47,683 nt of DNA, taken from Mesorhizobium sp. Root102. Its GTDB lineage: Bacteria > Pseudomonadota > Alphaproteobacteria > Rhizobiales > Rhizobiaceae. Below, one piece after another: positions 33,788-43,312 of this stretch; the first letter of the stretch is position 1; each line of letters opens with the position of its first letter. The stretch spans positions 1 through 47,683 of the forward strand of contig NZ_LMCP01000025.1 in the NCBI RefSeq assembly GCF_001425625.1, given 5' to 3'. The notes below the pieces were generated by a model. That model had not been told where the DNA came from. It worked only from the letters and a program-made list of their open reading frames with translations, and did not search any database. The position numbers and the translations under genes were made by a program.

Positions 33788-34771
33788 CTAAATTCCGACA
33801 ACGAGAGCCCCACCGCTGAGACCCGCACCGGCCGCCGCCAGAAGAATTTTCTCACCAGACCGAAACGGCTTCATCTGATGAGCCAACGACAGAGAAAGTG
33901 GGATCGTTGCGGCGGAGGAATTGCCGTATTCGGCGATCGTCTTGACGATTGCTTGATCCGCAATGCCGAGGTTTCGCCCGACCGCATCGAAAATGCGCGC
34001 GTTGGCCTGGTGCGGCAAGAACCGATCGATGTCCTGCGGCCGCATTCGGGCCACAGCGAGCGCATCCAGCGAGCAGGCTGTCATCATCTCCACAGCCTTG
34101 GCAAACACTTCGCGGCCGTCCGTGATCGTCATCCGGGTCTGCCCGAGCTCGAGGTCGCCATGGAACGGGGTGTTGCTTCCGCCTGCGGAAATCTGGATCA
34201 GCCCGTAGCGTGAGCCGTCGGAATCCACCGAGGCGCCGAGAATGCCCCTGTCCGGGTCATTGCACGGACCAATCGCCACGGCGCCGGCGGCATCGGCAAA
34301 CAGCACGGCGCTGGCGCGCTCGGCCGGGTTGATGCGGCGGCTGAGGATGTTGGCGGCAATCACAAGGGCTGGCTTGCCGTGCAGGCGGGTGAATCCGTCG
34401 GCGAACATCAGCGCATAGATGAAACCGGCGCAGGCGCCGGTCAGGTCGACCGCGCCCGCACGCCCCAGCCCCAGCCGATGGGCGACCAGCGGCGCACTGG
34501 GCGGCAACAGGTGATCGGGGGTTGAGGTGGCAAGCAACAAAAGAGCGATGTCGCTGCGGTCGATGCCGGCATTCGCCAGCGCCATATCGCCGGCGGAGGC
34601 CGCAAGGCCCGACAGCGTGTCTTCGTCGGTTGCCCAGAAGCGCGAGCGAATGCCGGTGCGCCGCTCGATCCAGCCGGGCTCTAGCCCGAGACTGTTTTCG
34701 ATCTCCGGGTTCTCGACCTTGCGTGCTGGCGCATGATGGCCAAACCCGAGAAGGCGCGACGATCTGCTCAT
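33788..34771 (-). CDS. bioZ: BioZ, KAS III-like pimelate-route enzyme
   Basis: A 327-residue ketoacyl-ACP synthase III homologue. The catalytic triad is Cys in DLTGACAGFIYAL, His in FLPHQANARI and Asn in AEYGNSSAAT. KAS III members in a bio operon are BioZ, which condenses a glutaryl thioester with malonyl-ACP towards pimeloyl-ACP and replaces BioC/BioH. BioZ was first described from a Mesorhizobium symbiosis island. It overlaps bioA by 4 bases. Confidence 0.93.
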   Translation of the reverse strand: MSRSSRLLGFGHHAPARKVENPEIENSLGLEPGWIERRTGIRSRFWATDEDTLSGLAASAGDMALANAGIDRSDIALLLLATSTPDHLLPPSAPLVAHRLGLGRAGAVDLTGACAGFIYALMFADGFTRLHGKPALVIAANILSRRINPAERASAVLFADAAGAVAIGPCNDPDRGILGASVDSDGSRYGLIQISAGGSNTPFHGDLELGQTRMTITDGREVFAKAVEMMTACSLDALAVARMRPQDIDRFLPHQANARIFDAVGRNLGIADQAIVKTIAEYGNSSAATIPLSLSLAHQMKPFRSGEKILLAAAGAGLSGGALVVGI

Positions 34772-36033
34772 GGTTTCGCGCCGAAGCGTTCGCCGGCTTC
34801 CTCGATGGCGTCATAGAGCCCGTCGAGCTCGTCTCCGGTGATGCAATAGGGCGGCAGAAGATAAAGGACATTGCCGAGGGGGCGCACCAGCAGGCCGCGC
34901 TCGAGGAAGAATGCGCGCAGCTTCGGCCCGATTTCGGCCAAATAACCGGCTGAACCGGTGCGCAGGTCGAGGGCGGCGATTGTGCCGGTCGCCCGGCAGT
35001 CGGTGAAATATGGATTGTCGCGAAAGCGCCGAAGCCCGGCGGCCTGTAGCGCCCTCAGGGCCGCGACCCGCTCGGCCACCGGTTCGTCATGCCAGATCTC
35101 GACATTGGCGAGTGCTGCCGCACAGGCAATCGGATTGGCGGTGTAGGAACTCGAGTGGAAAAACGTCTTCTTGCGGTCCTGGGAATAATGGGCCTGGAAG
35201 ATGGCGTCGGTCGCAAGCGTGGCCGCCAGCGGGATCACGCCGCCGGTCAGGCCTTTCGAGGTGCACAGGATGTCCGGAGAGATCGATGCCTGCTCGCAGG
35301 CGAACATGGTCCCGGTGCGGCGCCAGCCGGTCATAACCTCATCGGCGATCAGCAGCGTGCCGGAAGCTTCTGCGATCTTCTTCAATTCAGTTAGAACCCA
35401 GGCCGGATACATCAACATGCCGCCGGCGCCGAGCACCAGCGGCTCGACGATCAGCGCGGCGGCGCGCCGGTCACGGGAGACTGCCTCGAAACGATCCAGC
35501 GTCTCCTGCTCGCGCCCGGCGGCCGGGAAGGGGATGGTGTCCACCTCAAACAGCAAGGGCTCGTAGGCAGCGTTGAACACGCCGCGGGCACCGACGCTCA
35601 TCGTGCCGATCGTGTCGCCATGATAGCTGTGCTCCATGACGACGATGCGCGAGCGCGGCGCGCCGAGGTTGCGGAAATAGCCGAGCGCCATCTTCAGCGC
35701 GACCTCGACCGAGGTCGAGCCGCTGTCGGAATAGAACACCCAGTCGAGACCGGCGGGAGCGAGGCCGACAAGCGCCTTGGCGAGGCGTTCGGCCGGCTCG
35801 TGGGTGAAGCCGGCGAAGATGATCTGGTCGAGGCTCGCCGCAGCCGTCTCAATGGCCTTCATGATGTGGGGATGGCGGTGGCCGTGGGTGACGACCCACC
35901 AGGAGGAAATGGCATCCAGGATGCGCGTGCCGTCGGCCTTGTGGAGATAGGCGCCTTCCGTCAGCACGATTTCAGGGATGGCGGACTCAAGGGCGTGCTG
36001 GGTGAACGGATGCCAGACTCGAGACTGCGCCAT
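34768..36033 (-). CDS. bioA: Adenosylmethionine-8-amino-7-oxononanoate aminotransferase
   Basis: A 421-residue PLP enzyme making 7,8-diaminopelargonate from KAPA with SAM as amino donor. Markers: RVWHPFTQHALE at the start, DAISSWWVVTHGHRHP, DSGSTSVEVALKMAL, the PLP-binding ADEVMTGWRRTGTMFACEQA, and the Schiff-base Lys in CTSKGLTGGVIPLAAT. It overlaps bioD by one base and bioZ by four. Confidence 0.95.
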   Translation of the reverse strand: MAQSRVWHPFTQHALESAIPEIVLTEGAYLHKADGTRILDAISSWWVVTHGHRHPHIMKAIETAAASLDQIIFAGFTHEPAERLAKALVGLAPAGLDWVFYSDSGSTSVEVALKMALGYFRNLGAPRSRIVVMEHSYHGDTIGTMSVGARGVFNAAYEPLLFEVDTIPFPAAGREQETLDRFEAVSRDRRAAALIVEPLVLGAGGMLMYPAWVLTELKKIAEASGTLLIADEVMTGWRRTGTMFACEQASISPDILCTSKGLTGGVIPLAATLATDAIFQAHYSQDRKKTFFHSSSYTANPIACAAALANVEIWHDEPVAERVAALRALQAAGLRRFRDNPYFTDCRATGTIAALDLRTGSAGYLAEIGPKLRAFFLERGLLVRPLGNVLYLLPPYCITGDELDGLYDAIEEAGERFGAKP

Positions 36034-36668
36034 CAGTCGCCTCCGGCAATCAGGGCAAGGTCGAAGCCGGCAACCATTGCATCTCTTAGCGTTTCAGCCG
36101 TCAGCGGGTCGAGAAGGGGCAGCCTGCCGAGCTGCGGCACGCCGCCGAATTCCAAGATTGTCCGTTGCGTATCGGCTACCTCCTCGCCGATGAAGGCGAT
36201 GCCGATGAGCGGGATGGAGCGAGCCCGCAGCGCCTCAATCGACAACAGGGTGTGATTGATGGTGCCCAGCGCAGTGCGCGCGCAAAGGATGACCGGCAGC
36301 CGCCACTGCGCGAATATGTCGATGAACCTGGTCTGTCGATTGAGCGGCACCATCAGCCCGCCGGCGCCTTCGATGATGAGCGGACCCTGCAAGTCTGGAA
36401 GTGAGAGCTTGACCGCCTCGATCGCGACGCCGTCGATTTCGGCTGATCGATGCGGCGAAAGCGGGCTCTTCAAGCGGTAGGTCTCCGGGAGCACGCGCCC
36501 CGAGGGCAGGCCGGCAAGCCGCGCAACGACCTCGCTGTCGGTCTCGCCGTCGAGGCCCGATTGCACCGGCTTCCAGTAGAAGCCATTGAGCAGCCCGGCT
36601 AGCCCGGCCGAAAACACGGTCTTGCCAATTCCGGTGTCGGTTCCGGTGACGACGATGCGCCTCTTCAT
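36033..36668 (-). CDS. bioD: Dethiobiotin synthetase
   Basis: A 211-residue ATP-dependent carboxylase-type enzyme that closes the ureido ring of dethiobiotin. Walker A is VTGTDTGIGKTVFSAGL. The substrate loop KPVQSGLDGETDSEVV and IIEGAGGLMVPLN follow. Usual length. It sits between bioF (4-base overlap) and bioA (1-base overlap). Confidence 0.94.
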   Translation of the reverse strand: MKRRIVVTGTDTGIGKTVFSAGLAGLLNGFYWKPVQSGLDGETDSEVVARLAGLPSGRVLPETYRLKSPLSPHRSAEIDGVAIEAVKLSLPDLQGPLIIEGAGGLMVPLNRQTRFIDIFAQWRLPVILCARTALGTINHTLLSIEALRARSIPLIGIAFIGEEVADTQRTILEFGGVPQLGRLPLLDPLTAETLRDAMVAGFDLALIAGGD

Positions 36669-37804
36669 ACCGTTGCCAACACTTCGGCGAGCGCCTCGAC
36701 CATGGCGGAAATGTCGGCTTCGTCGACGTTGAGCGTCAGCGAAATGCGCAGGCGCGACGTGCCCTCGGGCACGGTCGGCGGACGAATGCCGCGTATGTCG
36801 AAGCCGCGTGCCTGCAGTGCCGCCGCCACAGCCATGGTGCGCCTGACGTCGCCGATGACAAATGGCTGGATCTGCGAGCCGCTGGGTATCACCCCGCAGC
36901 GCTCGGCCAATTGACGGCCCGCGAAGGCAACACCTTCATGCAGCTGAACGCAGCGCGTGGGCTCTTCGGACAGTATGGCGAGCGCTTCACGCGACGCTAC
37001 CGCCATCAGCGGGGATGGCGCGGTGGCGTAGATGAATGGCCGGCAACGGTTGACGAGATAATCGCACAGCGTTCCCGATCCGGTGACCAGTGCGCCGGAC
37101 GCACCGAGCGCCTTGCCGCAAGTATGGAGCGCAATGATGTTGTCGCGGCCCTCGAATGCGGCGGCCAGCCCCCGGCCGTCCGGTCCCCAGACACCGGTGG
37201 CATGCGCTTCGTCGACGACGATGAATGCCTCGTGCCGATCGGCAAGCGCCATCAGGCTCTCCATCGGCGCGCGGTCGCCATCCATGCTGTAGAGGCTTTC
37301 GACCGCGATCCAGACGCGCCCCATGCCGCCTTCGGCGCGCCAGCGCGTGATCGCATCCTCGACAGCATTGATGTCGTTGTGCGCGGTCAGCACGAACTGG
37401 GCGCGTCCGGCCTGCGCGCCCTCATGCATGCTGGCATGGGCGAGCTCGTCGAGGACCAGCAGGTCGCCCTTCTGCGGCAGGGCGGTCAGCAGAGCGAAGT
37501 TGGCGATGTAACCGCTGCCGAAGAACAGCGCGCGTTCAGCTCCGAAAAAAACCGCGGCGTCCGCCTCCAGGGCCTCGTGTTCCGGCGCATTGCCGCGCAG
37601 CAGCCGCGACCCGGTGGCGCCAACCGGCGTGCCCCGTGCAATCGCCGCCGCAACTGCATCGCCCAGCCGTTTGGAGGCGGCAAGTCCGAGATAGTCGTTC
37701 GACGAGAAGTCGAGACCGGCGCGCGGCGACAGCGTCCGCAACTGGTCCTTGCGCGCCAGCCCCTGCAAGGTCGCGTCATAGCGGGCAAGCGGTGCCCCGT
37801 TCAT
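36665..37804 (-). CDS. bioF: 8-amino-7-oxononanoate synthase
   Basis: A 379-residue PLP enzyme joining pimeloyl-ACP/CoA and alanine. Markers: LDFSSNDYLGLAASKRL, GATGSRLLRGNAPEHEALEA, FIVVDEAHATGVWGPDGRG, and the PLP Lys in HTCGKALGASGALVTGS. It overlaps bioB and bioD by 4 bases each. Confidence 0.95.
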   Translation of the reverse strand: MNGAPLARYDATLQGLARKDQLRTLSPRAGLDFSSNDYLGLAASKRLGDAVAAAIARGTPVGATGSRLLRGNAPEHEALEADAAVFFGAERALFFGSGYIANFALLTALPQKGDLLVLDELAHASMHEGAQAGRAQFVLTAHNDINAVEDAITRWRAEGGMGRVWIAVESLYSMDGDRAPMESLMALADRHEAFIVVDEAHATGVWGPDGRGLAAAFEGRDNIIALHTCGKALGASGALVTGSGTLCDYLVNRCRPFIYATAPSPLMAVASREALAILSEEPTRCVQLHEGVAFAGRQLAERCGVIPSGSQIQPFVIGDVRRTMAVAAALQARGFDIRGIRPPTVPEGTSRLRISLTLNVDEADISAMVEALAEVLATV

Positions 37805-38805
37805 TGCGCCTCGAGTTCCATCGGCTCGATGCCGAGGCGCCGGAACAGCAGAGTATCCTTGTCTTCGCCGGGATTATCCGCCGTCAGCAGCGTGTCGCCG
37901 ACGAAGATCGAGTTGGCGCCGGCAAAGAAGCACAGCGCCTGCATCTCGTCGGTCATGGCGGTGCGGCCGGCGGAAAGACGCACATGCGATTTCGGCATCA
38001 TGATGCGCGCCAGCGCGATCACGCGCACGAATTCGATCGGCTCGATGGGCTTGGCTTCGGCAAGCGGGGTGCCGGCGATCGGGATCAGCATGTTGATCGG
38101 AACGCTTTGCGGATGCTCCGGCAGATTGGCCAGCGTCACCAGCATGTCGATGCGGTCGATCGCTTCCTCACCCATGCCGACAATGCCGCCACAGCAAACC
38201 TTGATGCCGGATTGGCGGACGTGCTCGAGCGTATCGAGCCGGTCGGCAAAGCTGCGCGTGCTGATGACCTCGCCGTAGTAGCGTTCCGACGTATCGATGT
38301 TGTGGTTGTAGTAGTCGAGACCTGCCTGCTTCAGTCGCTGCGCCTGGCCGAGATCGAGCATGCCGAGCGTCATGCAGGTCTCCATGCCCAGCGCCTTGAC
38401 GCCCTCGACCATCGCCACCACCGCATCCATGTCGCGCGCCTTCGGATTTCGCCAGGCAGCGCCCATGCAATATCGGGTGGCGCCCGCATCACGCGCCTTG
38501 GTTGCCTCGGCGATGACGCGCCTGACCTCCATCAGCTTCGACGCCTTCAGGCCGGTTTCGTGATGCGCCGACTGGCTGCAATAGCCGCAATCTTCCGGAC
38601 AGCCGCCCGTCTTGATGCTGAGAAGGCGGCTGAGCTGGACCTTGTTGGGATCGAAATTCTCGCGGTGAACGGTTTGCGCCAGGAAAAGGAGATTGTTGAA
38701 GGGTGCGTCGTGAACAGCCCGAGCCTTCTCCAAAGTCCACATGCCGGTGTCAGAGGCTTGAGCCTGTCGCGTTGTCTTCGTCGCATTGGTGCCGTGCATG
38801 TCCAT
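37801..38805 (-). CDS. bioB: Biotin synthase
   Basis: A 334-residue radical-SAM enzyme inserting sulphur into dethiobiotin. The cluster motif is CPEDCGYCSQ, followed by ETGLKASKLMEV, the YYNHNIDTSE region and CCGGIVGMGE. The start is 77 bases after the nadC stop. I see no clear BioR-type operator in that gap, so the bio genes may be read from the nad promoter or from a promoter inside nadC. Confidence 0.96.
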   Translation of the reverse strand: MDMHGTNATKTTRQAQASDTGMWTLEKARAVHDAPFNNLLFLAQTVHRENFDPNKVQLSRLLSIKTGGCPEDCGYCSQSAHHETGLKASKLMEVRRVIAEATKARDAGATRYCMGAAWRNPKARDMDAVVAMVEGVKALGMETCMTLGMLDLGQAQRLKQAGLDYYNHNIDTSERYYGEVISTRSFADRLDTLEHVRQSGIKVCCGGIVGMGEEAIDRIDMLVTLANLPEHPQSVPINMLIPIAGTPLAEAKPIEPIEFVRVIALARIMMPKSHVRLSAGRTAMTDEMQALCFFAGANSIFVGDTLLTADNPGEDKDTLLFRRLGIEPMELEAQ

Positions 38806-38882
38806 CCTGTTCCCATCTCTACGCTGTCGTACAAGTCATGCGGGTTCGAATGTGGATTGCCCATGTGTTTGCTCATGGCTCG

Positions 38883-39740
38883 TCAGTGCGCTCGATAGTC
38901 AAGGCCGATATCGAGGATCGGCGCGCTATGGGTCAGCCAGCCGATGGAGATAAGATCGACACCGGTGGCGGCGATGGCTGGCGCTGACGCGGCGGTGATC
39001 CCGCCCGATGCCTCGGTGATGGCTCGACCGGCGACCATCGACACCGCCTGGCGCAATTCGTCAACCGACATGTTGTCGAGCAGGACAGCGTCGGGGGCGA
39101 GCGCCAGGGCCTCTTCCAACTGGGCCAGTGTATCGACTTCGACTTCGATCTTGACGAGATGGCCGACACTCGCTTTCGCCCGCTCGATTGCGCAGCCAAT
39201 GCCGCCGGCGATGGCGATGTGGTTGTCCTTGATCAAGATGGCGTCGTCGAGGCCGAAGCGGTGATTGGCGCCACCGCCAGCACGCACGGCGTATTTTTCG
39301 ACAGCCCGCAAGCCGGGTGTCGTCTTGCGGGTGCAGGTGATCTTCACAGGGTGTTCGCGAACGGCTGCAACAATCGACGCGGTTGCGGTGGCAATCCCAC
39401 TCAGATGGCATAAGAAATTCAGCGCCGTACGTTCAGCGGTGAGAATGGCCCGGGTCGGGCCACTTACCGATGCGATGACCTCCCCTTGCGCAACCTTGCT
39501 TCCGTCCGCCCGGTTCACATCTATCTTGATATTTTGGTCGATCAGCCTGAAAGCGAGCGTCACCAGATCAAGCCCCGCGACAATCCCGCACTGGCGCGCC
39601 GCAAGCACGGTCGTCGCATGGTGGGATTTGGCCACGATGGCGTCAGTAGTCATATCTCCGGCCCTGCCGAGGTCTTCGAGGAGGGCTACCCTTACAAGCG
39701 GCTCGAGCATGACGGCGGGAAGCGGCCTGAGGATCATCAC
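38883..39740 (-). CDS. nadC: Quinolinate phosphoribosyltransferase (carboxylating)
   Basis: A 285-residue enzyme turning quinolinate into nicotinate mononucleotide. Markers: LEDLGRAGDMTTDAIV, LNFLCHLSGIATAT, CTRKTTPGLRAVEKYAV, GGGANHRFGLDDAILIKDNH, then EVEVDTLAQLEEAL and a C-terminal ITEASGGITA. It overlaps nadB by 4 bases. Confidence 0.96.
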   Translation of the reverse strand: MMILRPLPAVMLEPLVRVALLEDLGRAGDMTTDAIVAKSHHATTVLAARQCGIVAGLDLVTLAFRLIDQNIKIDVNRADGSKVAQGEVIASVSGPTRAILTAERTALNFLCHLSGIATATASIVAAVREHPVKITCTRKTTPGLRAVEKYAVRAGGGANHRFGLDDAILIKDNHIAIAGGIGCAIERAKASVGHLVKIEVEVDTLAQLEEALALAPDAVLLDNMSVDELRQAVSMVAGRAITEASGGITAASAPAIAATGVDLISIGWLTHSAPILDIGLDYRAH

Positions 39741-41278
39741 GTGGCTCCTTCCAGCGCTGGGGAGTTTGCCAGTTCCCGCGCTAGGCCTAAAGCCGCTTCG
39801 AGTGTGATTTCAGACCGTCTGGCCTCGGGTGCATAATGGGGAAAATCCGTCCGATAGTGGGCGCCTCGGCTTTCCCGGCGCTGCAAGGCGGCAATCGCGA
39901 TCATCAGCCCGACAGCCGCAGGATCCGCTGCCGAGTGCCTGCTTTCGGCGATCGGCAGCAAGGCCCGTATAGCGGCTTCCAAAGCTTCACCATCTCGGAC
40001 GATGCCGAGTGCGCGCGACACGTAGGGACGCGCGAGTATTGGATCGGGCGATGGGTAATCGCCCCCAAACGCAGGCCTTGTTCTGCGCGCAGGGGTTCCG
40101 GCCACGCTTTCAGCAACCCAGCGCGCGCACACGACCGCCTCGGTCAGGGAATTGCTGGCGAGCCTGTTGGCGCCGTGCAGTCCGGTCGAGGCGACTTCGC
40201 CGCAGGCCCAGAGCCCCTTGACGGAGCTGCGACCGGACCCGTCAACGGCCACTCCACCCATGTGGTAGTGTTGAGCGGGGCGGATGGGAATAAGGTCGCG
40301 CGCCGGATTGATGCCGGCTCCACGGCAGGCGGACGTGATCGTCGGGAACTGGCGCGCGAATTCCGGGCCAGGCCGTTGCCGCGCGTCGAGAAAGACACGG
40401 TGGCCGTTCGCAAGGTGGTTCCACACGGCGCGCGCCAGGACATCGCGGGCGGCAAGTTCTGCCCCTTGCACGCCCTCGAGAAAGGGGCGGCCGGTTTCGT
40501 CGATGAGGGCGGCACCTTCGCCGCGGACAGCCTCGCTGATCAGCGTCATCGGGCGCTCCGACCCGTCAAGCGCAGTCGGGTGGAACTGGATGAACTCGAG
40601 GTCGGAAAGGACGGCTCCCGCGCGGGCCGCAAGCGCCAGGCCCTGTCCGCAACTCCCAGGTGGATTGGTCGTATCGAGAAATAGCCCGCCGATCCCACCA
40701 GTGGCGAGAACGACGCGCCGTGAGGCGAAGAAGACGGATCCCAGCGAACAGCTCGCCCAGACACCCCGGATCGCATTGTCCCTCACCGCCAGCCGGCGCG
40801 CTTCTACGCCCTCCACGACAACGATCGACGGAGTGGAACGCACGGCCGCGATCAGGACACGCATGATCTCACGCCCGCTGCCATCGCCATGCGCATGAAC
40901 GATGCGACGCCGGCTGTGTGCGGCCTCCAATCCGAGGCGCAGCGACCCTGTCGACATACGGTCGAATGGGACCCCGAGGCTCGCGAGGCCTTCGATCGCA
41001 CTGGGCGCGGCCCGGAGGATGCGTTTTGCCATGCGTCTGTCGCAGAGCCCGTCGCCGGCGGCAAGCGTGTCAGCCAGGTGCTGCGCCGCATCATCGTCAT
41101 GACCGAGGCTCGCGGCCAGACCGCCCTGTGCCCAGGTGCTCGACGTGTCAGCTCCCAGCAGCGTCCTGGTCAGAACAAGCACTGGCTCAGGCGCCAGATG
41201 AAGCGCGGTCATCAGCCCGGCGATGCCGCCGCCGATGATAATTGGCCGCCCGAAGAAGCTGCGGACATCGGCGCTCAA
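39737..41278 (-). CDS. nadB: L-aspartate oxidase
   Basis: A 513-residue FAD enzyme oxidising aspartate to iminoaspartate for NadA. The FAD site is PIIIGGGIAGLMTALHL, with SSTWAQGGLAASLG, LEFIQFHPTAL and HYHMGGVAVDGSG characteristic. The best start is the TTG at 41278, overlapping the nadA stop; upstream ATG starts lie inside nadA. The C-terminal helical part (about 410-513) is present, so the protein is full-size. Confidence 0.94.
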   Translation of the reverse strand: MSADVRSFFGRPIIIGGGIAGLMTALHLAPEPVLVLTRTLLGADTSSTWAQGGLAASLGHDDDAAQHLADTLAAGDGLCDRRMAKRILRAAPSAIEGLASLGVPFDRMSTGSLRLGLEAAHSRRRIVHAHGDGSGREIMRVLIAAVRSTPSIVVVEGVEARRLAVRDNAIRGVWASCSLGSVFFASRRVVLATGGIGGLFLDTTNPPGSCGQGLALAARAGAVLSDLEFIQFHPTALDGSERPMTLISEAVRGEGAALIDETGRPFLEGVQGAELAARDVLARAVWNHLANGHRVFLDARQRPGPEFARQFPTITSACRGAGINPARDLIPIRPAQHYHMGGVAVDGSGRSSVKGLWACGEVASTGLHGANRLASNSLTEAVVCARWVAESVAGTPARRTRPAFGGDYPSPDPILARPYVSRALGIVRDGEALEAAIRALLPIAESRHSAADPAAVGLMIAIAALQRRESRGAHYRTDFPHYAPEARRSEITLEAALGLARELANSPALEGAT

Positions 41279-42249
41279 AGTGCGAGCATCCGTTCGACCG
41301 CAAGCCGCGCGCGCCCGGCGATAGCGGGCTCGATGGTCACGATATGGCGGTTCTGCTCGAGCGCAGCTCGAATGTTGGCGAGCGTTATGCGCTTCATGTG
41401 CGGGCACAAATTGCAGGGGCGGATGAACTCGATCTCGGGATGCTGAAGCGCGACATTGTCGCTCATCGAGCATTCCGTCATCAACACGACGCGTGGCGGC
41501 TTTTGCCTCTCGACATAGTCGGACATGGCAGCGGTCGACCCGGAAAAGTCGGCCGCGGCAACCACTTCCGGCGGGCATTCGGGGTGAGCAAGCACTACGA
41601 TGCCGGGATGTGCTTGACGCAATTCGCGAATGTCGGAGGCAGCGAAGCGCTCATGCACCTCACAATGACCTTTCCAAGCCAGGATCTCGACATTCGTCTC
41701 GGCGGCGACATTCTTGGCCAGGTATTCGTCCGGCAGCATGATGACGCGCGGCACGCCAAGCGATTCCACCACCGCACGCGCATTACCAGAGGTGCAGCAG
41801 ATATCGGACTCGGCCTTCACGGCAGCAGATGTGTTGACATAGGTGACGATCGGCACGTTCGGGATGCGCTGACGCATCAGGCGCACGTCCTCGGCGGTAA
41901 TGGACTCCGCCAGCGAACAGCCTGCGTTCAGGTCCGGGATGAGGACCGTCTTCTCGGGGTTGAGCAGCTTCGCTGTTTCGGCCATGAAATACACGCCGGC
42001 GAGCACAATGACGTCCGCTTCAGTCGACCTCGCCTTGCGGGCAAGTGCCAGGCTGTCCCCGACGATGTCGGCGACGCAATGGAAGATCTCCGGCGTCTGG
42101 TAGTTATGTGCCAGGATGACGGCATTGCGCTCCCGCTTCAGCGCCAGAATGGCATCGATGTCGTCTAGGAAGGTCGACCATTCGATCGCGGGAATAACGC
42201 GCCGAACGCGGTCGTACAGGGAAGCGGCCGAAGGCAGGATGGCGCTCAT
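41275..42249 (-). CDS. nadA: Quinolinate synthase
   Basis: A 324-residue 4Fe-4S enzyme condensing iminoaspartate with dihydroxyacetone phosphate. The three cluster cysteines lie in LIPDLNAGCSLAESI, DICCTSGNA and FIRPCNLCPHMKRITL; NAVILAHNYQTPEI is the N-terminal signature. It is the first gene of nadABC, directly behind the double operator. Confidence 0.96.
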   Translation of the reverse strand: MSAILPSAASLYDRVRRVIPAIEWSTFLDDIDAILALKRERNAVILAHNYQTPEIFHCVADIVGDSLALARKARSTEADVIVLAGVYFMAETAKLLNPEKTVLIPDLNAGCSLAESITAEDVRLMRQRIPNVPIVTYVNTSAAVKAESDICCTSGNARAVVESLGVPRVIMLPDEYLAKNVAAETNVEILAWKGHCEVHERFAASDIRELRQAHPGIVVLAHPECPPEVVAAADFSGSTAAMSDYVERQKPPRVVLMTECSMSDNVALQHPEIEFIRPCNLCPHMKRITLANIRAALEQNRHIVTIEPAIAGRARLAVERMLAL

Positions 42250-42260
42250 CGAGCCTCCAG

Positions 42261-42307
42261 TTATAGTCGATATGATTATAATGGCTTTATAATCGTTATG
42301 ACTATAA
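42261..42307. promoter_or_regulatory. Double operator upstream of nadA (probable NadQ site)
   Basis: Two 21-bp palindromes of the form TTATA-n-TC-n5-GA-n-TATAA, at 42261-42281 and 42287-42307. They are arranged so that the whole 47 bp is also symmetric about 42284 (TTATAGTC with GACTATAA, ATTATAA with TTATAAT). It fills the 63-bp gap between nadQ and nadA, so a repressor bound here would block the nadABC promoter. Confidence 0.8.
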
Positions 42308-42312
42308 GGATG

Positions 42313-43281
42313 TCAAGCCCGCGTGAGCGGCAATTTTGTCCCGGCTACAGACCTCTCGTCGACAACATCGTGGCGGAAGCGGTAGAGCTGCGCCGGCCGG
42401 CCGCCGGTTTCGGAGGTCGTCTCCCCGGTCTTCTCAACCAGCTCCTGTTGCTCGATGAGCCGGCGGAAGTTCGGCTTGTTGATGATCCTGCCGGAAAGCG
42501 CCTCCACGGTTCGCTGAAGCTGCAAGAGCGTGAAGAGCGGCGGCATCAGTTCGAACACGACTGGCCGGTATTTGATCTTGGAGCGCAGCCGCGTCATGGC
42601 CGTTGCCATGATGCGGCGGTGATCGGCGATCATCGACCTGCCCGTCAATGGCGTGGGCGCGGCTGAATATCCGTTACGTATCGCTTCCTCCACCAGGGCG
42701 GCCTCGAAGAGCAGCTCATAGCGCTGGAGTACGTGCTCTTCATTCCATGATCGGTCGTCAAAGCCGAAAGCGACCGCGGCGCGGCGCCGGCGATCGAACC
42801 GCGTAGCAGGGTCGTCAGCGCCATCCGCCCATTCCCTCAGGCGCGGCCGCAGATATTTCGCCACTACCGTGGGGGTGCCGGAGCGATGATCCTCCCATGG
42901 AAAATAGTCGTACCAGCTTGCCCAGCAGCGCCTGGCCGAGGCGCGTGCCTCTTCGTCTCGCGTGAGCGCGAGGTAGCTGATTGAGATTACACGCTCCTCG
43001 GCGCCGATCCGGTCGCGATCGGCGAAGGTGTAGAGCTGTTCGATGTAGCCGAGCGGCTGCCCGGTCTGTTGCTCGACCCATCCCCTGAGGCCAGACTGAA
43101 GCGAACGGTGAGCCAGCTCGAACGGGCCCGACGGCAGTGCGTTTGCCTGCGTTATGGTGAGTACACAAGGGTGGCTGTTGTTCACGGCAACGACGACGGC
43201 GATCAGGTCCGCCTTGACGACGTCGTTCGCCCTGCCTCCAACTGCACCTTTCCTGTTTCCCTTCTTCGCCTGGTGGACCAT
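42313..43281 (-). CDS. nadQ: NadQ-type NAD biosynthesis regulator
   Basis: A 322-residue protein of the alphaproteobacterial NAD regulator family. The N-terminal Nudix-like domain (VAVNNSHPCVLTITQANALP, then GWVEQQTGQPLGYIEQLYTF) is followed by a linker and a C-terminal winged helix (PLFTLLQLQRTVEALSGRI, then NKPNFRRLIEQQELVEKTG). NadQ represses nadABC in response to NAD-derived ligands. Its position directly before the paired palindromes and nadABC supports this. Confidence 0.88.
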   Translation of the reverse strand: MVHQAKKGNRKGAVGGRANDVVKADLIAVVVAVNNSHPCVLTITQANALPSGPFELAHRSLQSGLRGWVEQQTGQPLGYIEQLYTFADRDRIGAEERVISISYLALTRDEEARASARRCWASWYDYFPWEDHRSGTPTVVAKYLRPRLREWADGADDPATRFDRRRRAAVAFGFDDRSWNEEHVLQRYELLFEAALVEEAIRNGYSAAPTPLTGRSMIADHRRIMATAMTRLRSKIKYRPVVFELMPPLFTLLQLQRTVEALSGRIINKPNFRRLIEQQELVEKTGETTSETGGRPAQLYRFRHDVVDERSVAGTKLPLTRA

Positions 43282-43312
43282 GATCCCTGAACTGGTTCGC
43301 AGAACTCTGCTT

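Noticed and set aside
36911..38278. A long rightward frame across the bioF/bioB genes
   Set aside because: It is a shadow of two unmistakable biotin genes on the other strand.
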